Below, piece by piece: positions 1 to 6,738 of a stretch of 43,243 nucleotides of DNA. The position numbers and the translations under genes were made by a program. The notes under the pieces were generated by a model that searched no databases, was not told the origin of the DNA, and was given only the letters and a program-made list of their open reading frames with translations. Origin of the DNA: Candidatus Falkowiibacteriota bacterium (GTDB lineage: Bacteria > Patescibacteriota > Patescibacteriia > Patescibacteriales > UBA12465); assembly GCA_903937325.1 (NCBI GenBank), contig CAIZYV010000065.1:1-43243 (forward strand), in the 5' to 3' direction. Position 1 is the stretch's first letter, and each line of letters starts with the position of its first letter.

Positions 1-1017
1 AATGCCACACCCACGCTGAAAACCTAAATCACGTTGCCAAAGTTCTGGATTCTGCCACAACATGACGGCACCAGCCAAAAATAAAGGAGTCCAAGCCGAA
101 GATAGACGCCCGCGACGCCAAGTATAAAGCATAATACTACCCATCAGCAATGAGCGCCAAGCAGAAGCTTGAGATCCGCTTAAAACGACATACGCGGAAG
201 CTAAAAACAAAGACGGCCAAGCGGCTTGATTCTTATTTAAACCAAAATAGATAAATAAACCGAGCAAAAGATTAAGAAATAAACTAATATGGCCGCCGGA
301 AATAGCGACTAAATGGCTTAAGCCCGCTTTTTGAAAATTTACCTCTTCTTTTGGGTATAAAGTTTTTTTATAGCCCAGAAGAAGAGCGGCAGCTAACCCA
401 GCGGCAGGCTCCGGCAAGGCCGCATTTATCTGGAGTAAGGCCTGTCGTTTAATAAACAAAAGAGAACGCATTAATTTCTGGCCGCCTGCCTGATTTTCAG
501 CCTGCAAAATCTGTGGCCAAACACAAAGACCACCGACACCCTTGGCCGCTAGATAAGCGGCGTAATCGAAATCGGCAAAAACTGGCGGCTTTTCCAAGCG
601 GCAGCGAACGCTAAGTTTATCGCCATAAAATACGCGCGGATAAAGAGGTAAATTAGCCGCTACTTTTTCCCTGCTCGCCCCCTGAGAAAAAGAAGGGCTT
701 AAAGGACACAAAACAACTATTTGTTTATCCCAAGCCGGCTCCGGATCGGCACAAACTTGAAAATTCCAAATCTCTGTCCGCGTAAAATAAGAACGTAAAT
801 AAATATCTACTGGAAAGACGTTCTGCGCTCGCCAAAAACCGACACTCAGGCAAAATAAGAAAAAACAAACATAGCGCCAGCGCGGCCGAGTACGACTAAT
901 AAGAGTTAAAAGCAAAAAAAATAAGGGCCAAAAACGCGGCCAAGACCAAACAAAAAAAGTAGACCCGAAAAGTCCAAAGAAAAAAGCGCCAAGATACCAA
1001 AAAAGAGATGGAGCCAT
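1..1017 (-). CDS. comEC: ComEC/Rec2-type DNA uptake channel, N-terminal part (cut by window start)
   Basis: Open reading frame entering from the left edge, with an ATG at 1017 and 339 codons visible. ComEC forms the inner-membrane channel that takes up single-stranded DNA during natural transformation. The first roughly 50 residues are strongly hydrophobic. A soluble segment follows with FDYAAYLAAKGVGG, typical of the DUF4131 region, then LPEPAAGLAAALLLGYKK and the family hallmark AGLSHLVAISGGHISLF, which opens the competence membrane domain. The C-terminal remainder, including any metallo-beta-lactamase domain, lies outside the window. The gene follows prfB on the same strand with a 51-base spacer. 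The last visible residues (GFQRGCGI) do not match the usual GFQLSF pattern. The ComEC identification rests on motifs and is firm. Confidence 0.88.
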   Translation of the reverse strand, partial: MAPSLFWYLGAFFFGLFGSTFFVWSWPRFWPLFFLLLTLISRTRPRWRYVCFFLFCLSVGFWRAQNVFPVDIYLRSYFTRTEIWNFQVCADPEPAWDKQIVVLCPLSPSFSQGASREKVAANLPLYPRVFYGDKLSVRCRLEKPPVFADFDYAAYLAAKGVGGLCVWPQILQAENQAGGQKLMRSLLFIKRQALLQINAALPEPAAGLAAALLLGYKKTLYPKEEVNFQKAGLSHLVAISGGHISLFLNLLLGLFIYFGLNKNQAAWPSLFLASAYVVLSGSQASAWRSLLMGSIMLYTWRRGRLSSAWTPLFLAGAVMLWQNPELWQRDLGFQRGCGI

Positions 1018-1068
1018 CTCTTTATTATATAAATCAAGCTTAAATTCTAAATAAACGCGCCGACGCTC

Positions 1069-2166
1069 TTAAGAATTATCCCGTCGCCAATGTAAATAAG
1101 CGGCAATAAAATCTTCCAAGCGTCCATCCATAACTGCCTCGACGTTTGTCTCCTCAAAATTACTACGATGGTCTTTAACAAGCCGATTACCATAAAACCA
1201 ATAAGAGCGCACTTGCTGGCCCCATTCGGCCTTAACCACGCCGCCCTTCAGACGCCTTTCTTCCTCCTCCTTTTTCTGCAATTCCCGTTGTACTAATTTT
1301 GCTCTTAAGACCGAAAAAGCATTTTCTTTATTTTGATGCTGAGAGCGTTCACTTTGACAGCTAACCGTAATGCCAGTCGGTAAATGAACCAGACGCACGG
1401 CCGAGTCGGTAGTATTCACACTCTGTCCGCCTGGACCGCTGGAGCGAAAAACATCCAAACGGATATCTTCATCTTTAATAACTATGGCGGCGGCGGGAAT
1501 ATCCGGAATCACCTCGACCGAAGCGAAAGAAGTTTGGCGCAAACCATCGGCGTTAAAAGGAGAATTACGCAATAAACGGTGAGTACCATTTTCGCTTTTC
1601 AAATTACCATAAGCGCGCAGACCGCTTAATCTCATCATAACACTCTTAATACCAGCTTCATTACCGCTCAAACGATCAATAATTTCCGCTTTAAAGCCTT
1701 GGCTTTCGGCAAAACGTAAATACATTCTTTCTAGCATCTGCGCCCAATCCTGCGCATCAACTCCACCTGTGCCAGCATTAATACTAAGCAAAGCATCTTG
1801 ATCATCGTAAGGGCCGGTATAAAGTGAGGCCGTCTCTAAACGGCTCAAGTCCTTAGCTAAAGAAACAGCTTTTAAGGATAAATCAGCTAGCAACAGCTGA
1901 TCATTTTCCGCCTCCGCCAAGGATGCTAATTCCCGAGCCTCTTTTAAAGAAGCGGCTAAAAGCAGCCATTGCTGGTAATCTTTCTGCAATGTTTCCGCCC
2001 GACGACTAATTTTAACCGCTTGCACCTGATCCTGCCAAAAATCCGATGCCTCCATTTTTAAACGCAAACTATCGGCCTCAATCTTTAAAAGATCGACGCC
2101 CAAAAGTACCGCTAATTCGCGACGGCGTTCATCTAAACTATTAAAAATATTTTCCAGATTATCCAT
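1069..2166 (-). CDS. prfB: Peptide chain release factor 2
   Basis: 365 residues, full length for RF2. It recognises UAA and UGA stop codons and triggers peptidyl-tRNA hydrolysis. The stop-recognition tripeptide SPF (202-204) identifies RF2 rather than RF1, and the catalytic GGQ lies at 246-248 in RSSGPGGQSVNTTDSAVR. The N-terminal helical domain runs from the ATG without an in-frame stop, so the programmed +1 frameshift found in many prfB genes is absent. RF2 implies that UGA is a stop codon in this organism. A -10-like TACTAT ends 8 bases before the ATG, just past the terminator of the ribosomal operon, so the gene may have its own nearly leaderless transcript that continues into comEC. Confidence 0.97.
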   Translation of the reverse strand: MDNLENIFNSLDERRRELAVLLGVDLLKIEADSLRLKMEASDFWQDQVQAVKISRRAETLQKDYQQWLLLAASLKEARELASLAEAENDQLLLADLSLKAVSLAKDLSRLETASLYTGPYDDQDALLSINAGTGGVDAQDWAQMLERMYLRFAESQGFKAEIIDRLSGNEAGIKSVMMRLSGLRAYGNLKSENGTHRLLRNSPFNADGLRQTSFASVEVIPDIPAAAIVIKDEDIRLDVFRSSGPGGQSVNTTDSAVRLVHLPTGITVSCQSERSQHQNKENAFSVLRAKLVQRELQKKEEEERRLKGGVVKAEWGQQVRSYWFYGNRLVKDHRSNFEETNVEAVMDGRLEDFIAAYLHWRRDNS

Positions 2167-2183
2167 ATAAAAACATAGTACTA

Positions 2184-2216
2184 TAAAAAAATGCCCCCGT
2201 AAACAGGGACATTTTT
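2184..2216 (-). terminator. Rho-independent terminator of the alpha ribosomal operon
   Basis: On the minus strand an 8-bp stem (AATGTCCC paired with GGGGCATT, one G-U pair) with a short loop is followed by seven T. It lies 26 bases past the rpsI stop and separates that operon from prfB. The plus strand also shows a T5 run after the same stem, but no plus-strand gene ends here. Confidence 0.85.
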
Positions 2217-2241
2217 AGAAAAAAGGTAAAAATGATAAAAA

Positions 2242-2778
2242 TTAGCGCTTGCTCCACTGCGGTCTCTTTCTGGCACCCTTGAAACCGGGTTTCTTTCTTT
2301 CTTTCTTGCGCGGATCACGAGTTAAAAATTTATTAACTTTTAAAGCTTCTTTAAGCAAGGGGTCGAGAATCATTAAAGCTCGAGAAATACCGTGACGGCA
2401 AGCTTCAATTTGACCAGTAACACCACCACCTTTAACAATAATAGAAAAATTCAAATCACGAACATGACCAGTAGCCTTTAAAGACTGAGTAACAATATTA
2501 AGACCTTCGCCAACAAAATATTGAGAGCCCTTCTTACCATTAATCATAATGGCACCCTTACCATCTTTATACATGCGCACTTGAGCAACGGAAGTCTTAC
2601 GACGGCCGACAGTTTTAATATATTCACCGGTAAATTCAACATTTTCCCAAGACGGCGATTCCTTAACAGCTTCTTCAGCTACTATTTTCTTCGCTTTTGT
2701 GGCCTCTTTAGTGACCTCTTCAACAGTTTCCTCGGCCACCGTTTTTTTTACTTTGCTAGTTTTTAATTTCGTTTCCAT
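2242..2778 (-). CDS. rpsI: Small-subunit ribosomal protein uS9 with charged N-terminal extension
   Basis: 178 residues; uS9 is usually about 130. The core from about residue 51 (YIKTVGRRKTSVAQVR) to the C-terminus is canonical, including the central GGGVTGQIEACRHGISRAL and the basic tail ending KRPQWSKR. In known ribosomes this tail reaches the P-site tRNA. The first 45 or so residues are low-complexity Lys/Glu/Val/Ala, not seen in standard uS9. The gene lies 9 bases after rplM, the conserved rplM-rpsI pair, and is the last gene before the operon terminator. The ATG is chosen because the extension has no other start before the core. Confidence 0.96.
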   Translation of the reverse strand: METKLKTSKVKKTVAEETVEEVTKEATKAKKIVAEEAVKESPSWENVEFTGEYIKTVGRRKTSVAQVRMYKDGKGAIMINGKKGSQYFVGEGLNIVTQSLKATGHVRDLNFSIIVKGGGVTGQIEACRHGISRALMILDPLLKEALKVNKFLTRDPRKKERKKPGFKGARKRPQWSKR

Positions 2779-2787
2779 AGAATGAGA

Positions 2788-3144
2788 TTATCTAATAATT
2801 AAGCGCTTCATCTGCGCATCGCGCAGCTTGGTCGGGGGTAGCATCTGCTTAACCGCTCGGCGCAAAACTTCTCCCGGATCCTTACTAAAGACTTCGGACA
2901 TTCTTTTTGTCTTTAAACCGCTGAGATAACCAGAAAAACTGAAATATTTCTTCTGTAAAAGCTTTTTGCCACTAAAAGACATTTTCGAAGCATTAATAAC
3001 TTCGACAATATCGCCGCCATCGATGTGAGGCAAAAATTCTGGCTTGTTTTTTCCGCGCAGAATCATAGCGATCTGGCTGGCTAGACGGCCGGAGGCCTGA
3101 TCACTAGCGTCAATTTTATGGATTTTTCTTTCAATTTTATTCAT
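2788..3144 (-). CDS. rplM: Large-subunit ribosomal protein uL13, short form
   Basis: 118 residues from the ATG at 3144 (MNKIERKIHKIDAS). The upstream in-frame start at 3192 would overlap rplQ and adds no family sequence. Family motifs are ASGRLASQIAMILRGKNKP, HIDGGDIVEVINA, KKYFSFSGYLSGLK and AVKQMLPPTKLRDAQMKRL. The protein stops at KRLIIR and so lacks the C-terminal segment (about 20 residues, YAGxxHPHxxQxP in model bacteria). It follows rplQ by 16 bases and precedes rpsI. Confidence 0.95.
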   Translation of the reverse strand: MNKIERKIHKIDASDQASGRLASQIAMILRGKNKPEFLPHIDGGDIVEVINASKMSFSGKKLLQKKYFSFSGYLSGLKTKRMSEVFSKDPGEVLRRAVKQMLPPTKLRDAQMKRLIIR

Positions 3145-3160
3145 ATTGATTGCGCGTAAA

Positions 3161-3511
3161 TTAAACGAGTTCGATCTGCACCATTTCGGCACCGTCGCCT
3201 TGGCGCGGACCGAGTTTAGTCATGCGCGTATAGCCACCCGGACGATTAAAATAACGCTGACCTAAAACTTCCATCGCTTTTTTAACAGCATTTTTTTGAA
3301 GCAAAACCTTAATCAAGCCTCGACGAGCATTCAAATCACCAACCTTAGCAGAGGTAATCATTCTTTCTACTAGAGGGCGGACGACTAAGGCTTTCGCTTT
3401 GGTGGTCTTTACTTTTTCATAAATCAGGATGCTTGAGGCTAAATTACGGAGCATTAACTCACGTGGCCCTTTGGCACGATCCAAGATTTTATTCGCATTT
3501 TTATGACGCAT
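3161..3511 (-). CDS. rplQ: Large-subunit ribosomal protein bL17
   Basis: 116 residues, full length. The N-terminus MRHKNANKILDRAKGPRE and the block LMLRNLASSILIYEKVKTTK are diagnostic for bL17, which sits near the peptide exit tunnel. The C-terminal end shows the GGYTRMTKLGPRQGDGA signature. It lies directly downstream of rpoA (27-base spacer), the usual bacterial order. Confidence 0.97.
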   Translation of the reverse strand: MRHKNANKILDRAKGPRELMLRNLASSILIYEKVKTTKAKALVVRPLVERMITSAKVGDLNARRGLIKVLLQKNAVKKAMEVLGQRYFNRPGGYTRMTKLGPRQGDGAEMVQIELV

Positions 3512-3538
3512 ATATTAAGAGTATTAGATAAGAAGCGT

Positions 3539-4345
3539 TTATTTCTTACTTTTCTTTTTTGTCGGCTTAACCGCATCTTCAACGGGGACGACCGCTTCTT
3601 CTTCAGTATTTAAAAGAGCGTCTTGAACCTCTTCTTCTAAAATCGGGGCCGATTCTAAAGATTGAGGCAAAAGCGCGCTGAACTGATCGACTAAAATTTG
3701 AGCCGCTTGATTAAAAGCTTCCATCGGGCTCAAAGTACCATCGGTGCGAAGATCAATCAGGAGCTTGTCCCAATTAGTCATCTTACCAACACGAGTATTT
3801 TCTACATCTAAGCTAACAGCCAACACCGGAGAAAAGATAGAATCAATTTCGATATAGCCTAATTCATTGTTTTCCCGCTTAGCACCTTCGCTCAAACGAT
3901 AACCACGGCCAGGGCGAGCAACTATCTCTACTTCCAAAAAAGCTTTTTCTTCGGTCAAAGTGGCTAAAACTAATTCTGGATTTTCTATTTCTACCTGACT
4001 GCTCTTAGTAATATCGGCAGCGGTGACAACTTTTTTGCCTTTAACTTTTAATTCCAAGCGAAGCTCTTCATCACCATGTATTTTCAAGCGCAATTGCTTG
4101 ATATTCAACATAATCTCCAAAACATCTTCCTGAATACCAGGGATAGTCATAAATTCATGACTCGCACCTTTGATTTTTACACCAACAACAGCGGCTCCCG
4201 GTAAAGAAGATAAGAGTACACGGCGTAAAGAATTACCCAAAGTCATGCCGTAGCCAGGATATAAAGGCTCAACGGTAATTACTCCTTCGTTTGCATTCTT
4301 CCCCGCAAGGAAATCTACTTTTTTTGGCAAAGCGATATTTTCCAT
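3539..4345 (-). CDS. rpoA: RNA polymerase alpha subunit without C-terminal domain
   Basis: 268 residues from the ATG at 4345 (MENIALPKKVDF). An upstream in-frame ATG at 4378 would add 11 residues foreign to the family. The N-terminal domain, which dimerises and scaffolds beta and beta-prime, is complete: LYPGYGMTLGNSLRRVLLSS (28-47), the inserted domain, and the end at QAAQILVDQFSALL (213-226). Where a linker and helix-hairpin-helix C-terminal domain normally follow, there are only about 42 residues: an acidic stretch, then PTKKKSKK at the end. The domain that contacts UP elements and many activators is therefore missing. The gene sits between rpsD and rplQ, as expected. Confidence 0.96.
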   Translation of the reverse strand: MENIALPKKVDFLAGKNANEGVITVEPLYPGYGMTLGNSLRRVLLSSLPGAAVVGVKIKGASHEFMTIPGIQEDVLEIMLNIKQLRLKIHGDEELRLELKVKGKKVVTAADITKSSQVEIENPELVLATLTEEKAFLEVEIVARPGRGYRLSEGAKRENNELGYIEIDSIFSPVLAVSLDVENTRVGKMTNWDKLLIDLRTDGTLSPMEAFNQAAQILVDQFSALLPQSLESAPILEEEVQDALLNTEEEAVVPVEDAVKPTKKKSKK

Positions 4346-4383
4346 AAAAACATATACCAGCAACGCGCAGTTATACATCAGCC

Positions 4384-4423
4384 CCGTCGAAACGGTTCCG
4401 ACGCCTCCTCAGCGCGCTAGGCG
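4384..4423 (-). other. GC-rich structured spacer between rpsD and rpoA
   Basis: This spacer is much richer in G and C than the flanking genes and holds two stems. CGCCT (4402-4406) pairs with AGGCG (4419-4423) around a self-complementary AGCGCGCT. CCGT-TTCG-ACGG (minus strand, 4384-4395) makes a small hairpin with a UUCG-type tetraloop. There is no T run, so it is not an intrinsic terminator. It could be a processing or regulatory RNA element, or the remnant of a repeat. Confidence 0.45.
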
Positions 4424-4427
4424 GCAA

Positions 4428-5060
4428 TTATTTTGAATAATATTCGATGATCATCTGCACATTAATATTTGTTGGCAGATCGTTATCAGCTGGTTCATGC
4501 AAAACCTTTGCCTTTAAATCGGCAGCTTGCAGATTCAACCAGGCCGGCATTTCCGCTTTTTTCAATCTTTCGCTGATCTGCTTGAAATATGGACTCTTAC
4601 GGCTACGAGCACGAACGGAAATTTCTTGTCCCTGTTTAACGATATAGGAAGCAATATCAGTTTTCACATCATTAACGGCAAAATGACCATGGTTTACTAA
4701 TTGACGAGCCTGATTTCTTGACGTGGCAAAACCAAGACGGAAAATAACATTATCCAAGCGCATTTCTAACAAGCGTAAAAAATTCTTACCGGAATCACCA
4801 GGTTTCTTTGAAGCCTTTTCGAAGGTCAAGCGAAATTGCTTTTCCATCACGTTATAATACTTCTTCGCTTTCTGTTTTTCCATCAGCTGAGTACCATAAT
4901 CACTTAATTTACGGCGACCACGAGTCGGGCCATGAAATCCCGGAGGATAATTACGCTTAACCATGGCGCATTTCGGAGTATTACACCGCTCGCCTTTTAA
5001 GAATAATTTTTCGCCGACACGGCGACATTGCTGACAGCTACTGTCTAAATTTCTTCCCAT
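4428..5060 (-). CDS. rpsD: Small-subunit ribosomal protein uS4, zinc-binding form
   Basis: 210 residues, full length. The N-terminus carries four cysteines (C9, C12, C26, C31), the zinc-binding pattern of C+ type uS4. It is followed by YPPGFHGPTRGRRKLSDYG. The S4 RNA-binding domain is clear at RLDNVIFRLGFATSRNQARQ and LVNHGHFAVNDVK. uS4 is a primary 16S rRNA binder and, in model bacteria, a translational repressor of its own operon. It lies between rpsK and rpoA in the classical alpha operon order. Confidence 0.97.
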   Translation of the reverse strand: MGRNLDSSCQQCRRVGEKLFLKGERCNTPKCAMVKRNYPPGFHGPTRGRRKLSDYGTQLMEKQKAKKYYNVMEKQFRLTFEKASKKPGDSGKNFLRLLEMRLDNVIFRLGFATSRNQARQLVNHGHFAVNDVKTDIASYIVKQGQEISVRARSRKSPYFKQISERLKKAEMPAWLNLQAADLKAKVLHEPADNDLPTNINVQMIIEYYSK

Positions 5061-5074
5061 ATTGATGTTTTATT

Positions 5075-5104
5075 CAGATCCCTCGACTAAGCTCGGGATG
5101 ACAG
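5075..5104. repeat. REP-like imperfect palindrome between rpsK and rpsD
   Basis: A 30-base element with outer arms ATCCC (5078-5082) and GGGAT (5095-5099), ending in GATGACAG. An alternative inner stem CGA/TCG is possible. The wording, a GATCCCTCGA arm facing CTCGGGATGACAG, resembles a class of intergenic palindromes known from many bacteria and metagenomic contigs. Only one full copy was found in the window. It has no T run. Confidence 0.5.
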
Positions 5105-5123
5105 TTTAATTACTTAAATAAAC

Positions 5124-5738
5124 TTATACTCTTCTCGGCTTCTTCGGGCGGCAACCATTGTGAGGCACTGGAGTAGTATCCTTAATTGCTGATACTTCTA
5201 AACCATTGGCGTTTAAAGCGCGGATAGCTGCTTCTCTACCTGTACCGACTCCGGAAACAAAAACGCTAACTTCTTGCAAACCATATTCTTCTTTAGCTTT
5301 CTGGACAGCAATCTTGGTAATAATCTGAGCAGCATAAGGAGTCGCTTTTTTAGCGCCCTTAAAACCGGCCATGCCAGCACTCGCCCAAGAAATAACGTCA
5401 CCGTTAGCATCAGCTAAAGTAACCATGGTGTTATTATAAGTCGCATTGATATAAGCGTTGCCGACTTTAACCGTACGAGCAGCACGCTTTTTACGTTTTT
5501 TTACCAATTTCTTTTTAGCGCGCGCCTGCTTATTCTTTTCTAATTTTTGCTTGATTTCTTCCGGCAATTCTTCATCAGCTCCGGAATCTAAAGAAAAAGC
5601 CGGACCTTCATCGCGATCATCATCAGCATCTTCTGCAACGGCGGCTTTAGCCTGAACCGGAGCGACTGATGCATCAGTAGAAACAGGGGCGATTGCCGCA
5701 TTTTCTTCTTCAAGTTTTAAATTCTTTTCTTCGGACAT
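5124..5738 (-). CDS. rpsK: Small-subunit ribosomal protein uS11 with long N-terminal extension
   Basis: 204 residues; uS11 is normally about 130. The conserved core starts near residue 87 and shows GNAYINATYNNTMVTLAD, ISWASAGMAGFKGAKKATPY, SVFVSGVGTGREAAIRAL and the C-terminus TPVPHNGCRPKKPRRV. The first 65 or so residues are acidic and alanine-rich, followed by a strongly basic stretch (KKKLVKKRKKRAAR, 76-89). The extension is in frame with one ATG and no plausible internal start lies before the core, so it appears to be translated. It lies between rpsM and rpsD. Confidence 0.96.
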   Translation of the reverse strand: MSEEKNLKLEEENAAIAPVSTDASVAPVQAKAAVAEDADDDRDEGPAFSLDSGADEELPEEIKQKLEKNKQARAKKKLVKKRKKRAARTVKVGNAYINATYNNTMVTLADANGDVISWASAGMAGFKGAKKATPYAAQIITKIAVQKAKEEYGLQEVSVFVSGVGTGREAAIRALNANGLEVSAIKDTTPVPHNGCRPKKPRRV

Positions 5739-5778
5739 AGTACTTTATTGATAAATTAATCGAAAGGGTGTCTAAGAC

Positions 5779-6171
5779 CTAGGTCTTTAAACCCGCCTTA
5801 GCACGACCACTCACAGCTGTTAAACGCTTATTACCGCGAACAGTACGACTGTTAGTCTTGGTGCGTTGGCCGCGAACAGGCAAATTACGCATATGGCGTA
5901 GACCGCGATAGCAACCGATTTCTTTCAATCGCTTGATATTGCTCGCGACTTCGCGACGCAAATCGCCTTCGACGGTATGCTTTTTTTCAATTTGTTCACG
6001 CAGAAGATTAGCTTCTTCCTCCTTCAAGTCTTTGACTTTCGTCTCTGGCTTGATATTGACCGCCGCTAAAATCTTCTTCGCTCGGCTGTTGCCGATGCCG
6101 TAGATATAAGTTATAGAGATATCAACTCGTTTGTCGTTGGGGATGCTTACACCCGCAATTCTAATAGCCAT
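5779..6171 (-). CDS. rpsM: Small-subunit ribosomal protein uS13
   Basis: 130 residues. MAIRIAGVSIPNDKRVDISI opens the protein, followed by the helix-two-turn-helix YIYGIGNSRAKKILAA. The basic RGLRHMRNLPVRGQRTKTNS and the C-terminal RGNKRLTAVSGRAKAG are also family signatures. uS13 sits in the head of the small subunit and contacts tRNA and uS19. A perfect 14-bp palindrome (5774-5787) overlaps its TAG stop codon. Confidence 0.97.
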   Translation of the reverse strand: MAIRIAGVSIPNDKRVDISITYIYGIGNSRAKKILAAVNIKPETKVKDLKEEEANLLREQIEKKHTVEGDLRREVASNIKRLKEIGCYRGLRHMRNLPVRGQRTKTNSRTVRGNKRLTAVSGRAKAGLKT

Positions 6172-6186
6172 AATAATAAATGTTTA

Positions 6187-6206
6187 GATTCCGCTAATAG
6201 CGAATC
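6187..6206 (-). other. Hairpin in the rpmJ-rpsM spacer
   Basis: GATT, a bulged C, CGCT, a 3-base loop AAT, then AGCG and AATC form an 8-bp stem. It lies 16-35 bases upstream of the rpsM start on the transcribed strand. There is no T run. Its position resembles the leader where uS4 acts in Escherichia coli, but no pseudoknot was demonstrated here. Confidence 0.4.
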
Positions 6207-6217
6207 CTAATGCTTAG

Positions 6218-6331
6218 TTATCCTTGTCTTTGCTTATGCTTGGGATTTTTACAGATCACATACACGCGGCCTTTGCGGCGGACAGTCTTACAATCCTTGC
6301 AGATTTTTTTAGCACTCGCTCTTACTTTCAT
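6218..6331 (-). CDS. rpmJ: Large-subunit ribosomal protein bL36
   Basis: A 37-residue frame starting MKVRASAKKICKDC and ending NPKHKQRQG. It has the zinc-ribbon ligands C11, C14, C27 and H32 and the standard CKTVRRKGRVYVICKNPKHKQ layout. bL36 stabilises the large subunit near the GTPase centre. It lies between infA and rpsM, its usual place in bacteria. The ATG gives the exact canonical N-terminus. Confidence 0.97.
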   Translation of the reverse strand: MKVRASAKKICKDCKTVRRKGRVYVICKNPKHKQRQG

Positions 6332-6388
6332 AAAGTAATAGAAAAAATATAAATAAAATGGGTTAAATCTAAATTAAAGCGCTTGTTA

Positions 6389-6646
6389 TTAGAGGCGGAA
6401 AACAACCCGGCCTTTAGTCAGATCGTAGGGGCTAATCTGCAAGCGTACGCGATCACCGGGAAGAAGGCGAATTTTATTCATTCTCATCTTACCGGAAAGA
6501 TGTGCCAATATTTCATGGCTGCTATCAAGCTTAACACGAAAAGTAGCGGCGGGCATAAGTTCTAACACTTCTCCCTGCATTTCTAAAAAATCTTTGGCAT
6601 TCAAAGTTTCCGTGGTCTCTTGATTTTTAGCTTTATGTTTTGACAT
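6389..6646 (-). CDS. infA: Translation initiation factor IF-1
   Basis: 85 residues from the ATG at 6646 (MSKHKAKN). An in-frame GTG two codons earlier is less likely. The OB-fold core is clear: GEVLELMPAATFRVKLD, ILAHLSGKMRMNKIRLLPGD and ISPYDLTKGRVVFR. The N-terminal 25 residues are longer and more charged than in the usual 72-residue protein. IF-1 blocks the ribosomal A site during initiation. It is the first gene of the ribosomal operon. Its leader contains a terminator-like hairpin whose T run ends 6 bases before the ATG. Confidence 0.96.
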   Translation of the reverse strand: MSKHKAKNQETTETLNAKDFLEMQGEVLELMPAATFRVKLDSSHEILAHLSGKMRMNKIRLLPGDRVRLQISPYDLTKGRVVFRL

Positions 6647-6652
6647 TAACAC

Positions 6653-6690
6653 AAAAAAATTTGATAAAGACAGACTCTAGCCTTATCAAA
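6653..6690 (-). terminator. Intrinsic terminator or attenuator in the infA leader, downstream of alaS
   Basis: On the minus strand a 10-bp stem (TTTGATAAGG with CTTTATCAAA, one G-U pair) encloses an 11-base loop and is followed by seven T. It is well placed to end alaS transcription. However, it lies downstream of the infA promoter (6739-6767) and just before the infA start, so transcripts for the whole ribosomal operon must also pass it. Confidence 0.8.
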
Positions 6691-6738
6691 ATTTTTGAAA
6701 TATTCCTGTTTAATCTTTATTCGATGCTCAATGGCAAT

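Noticed and set aside
1384..1575. 63-codon plus-strand frame within prfB
   Set aside because: Antisense of the GGQ region, explained by prfB codons.
3145..3192. Upstream start for rplM adding 16 residues
   Set aside because: Overlaps the rplQ end and adds residues not found in uL13.
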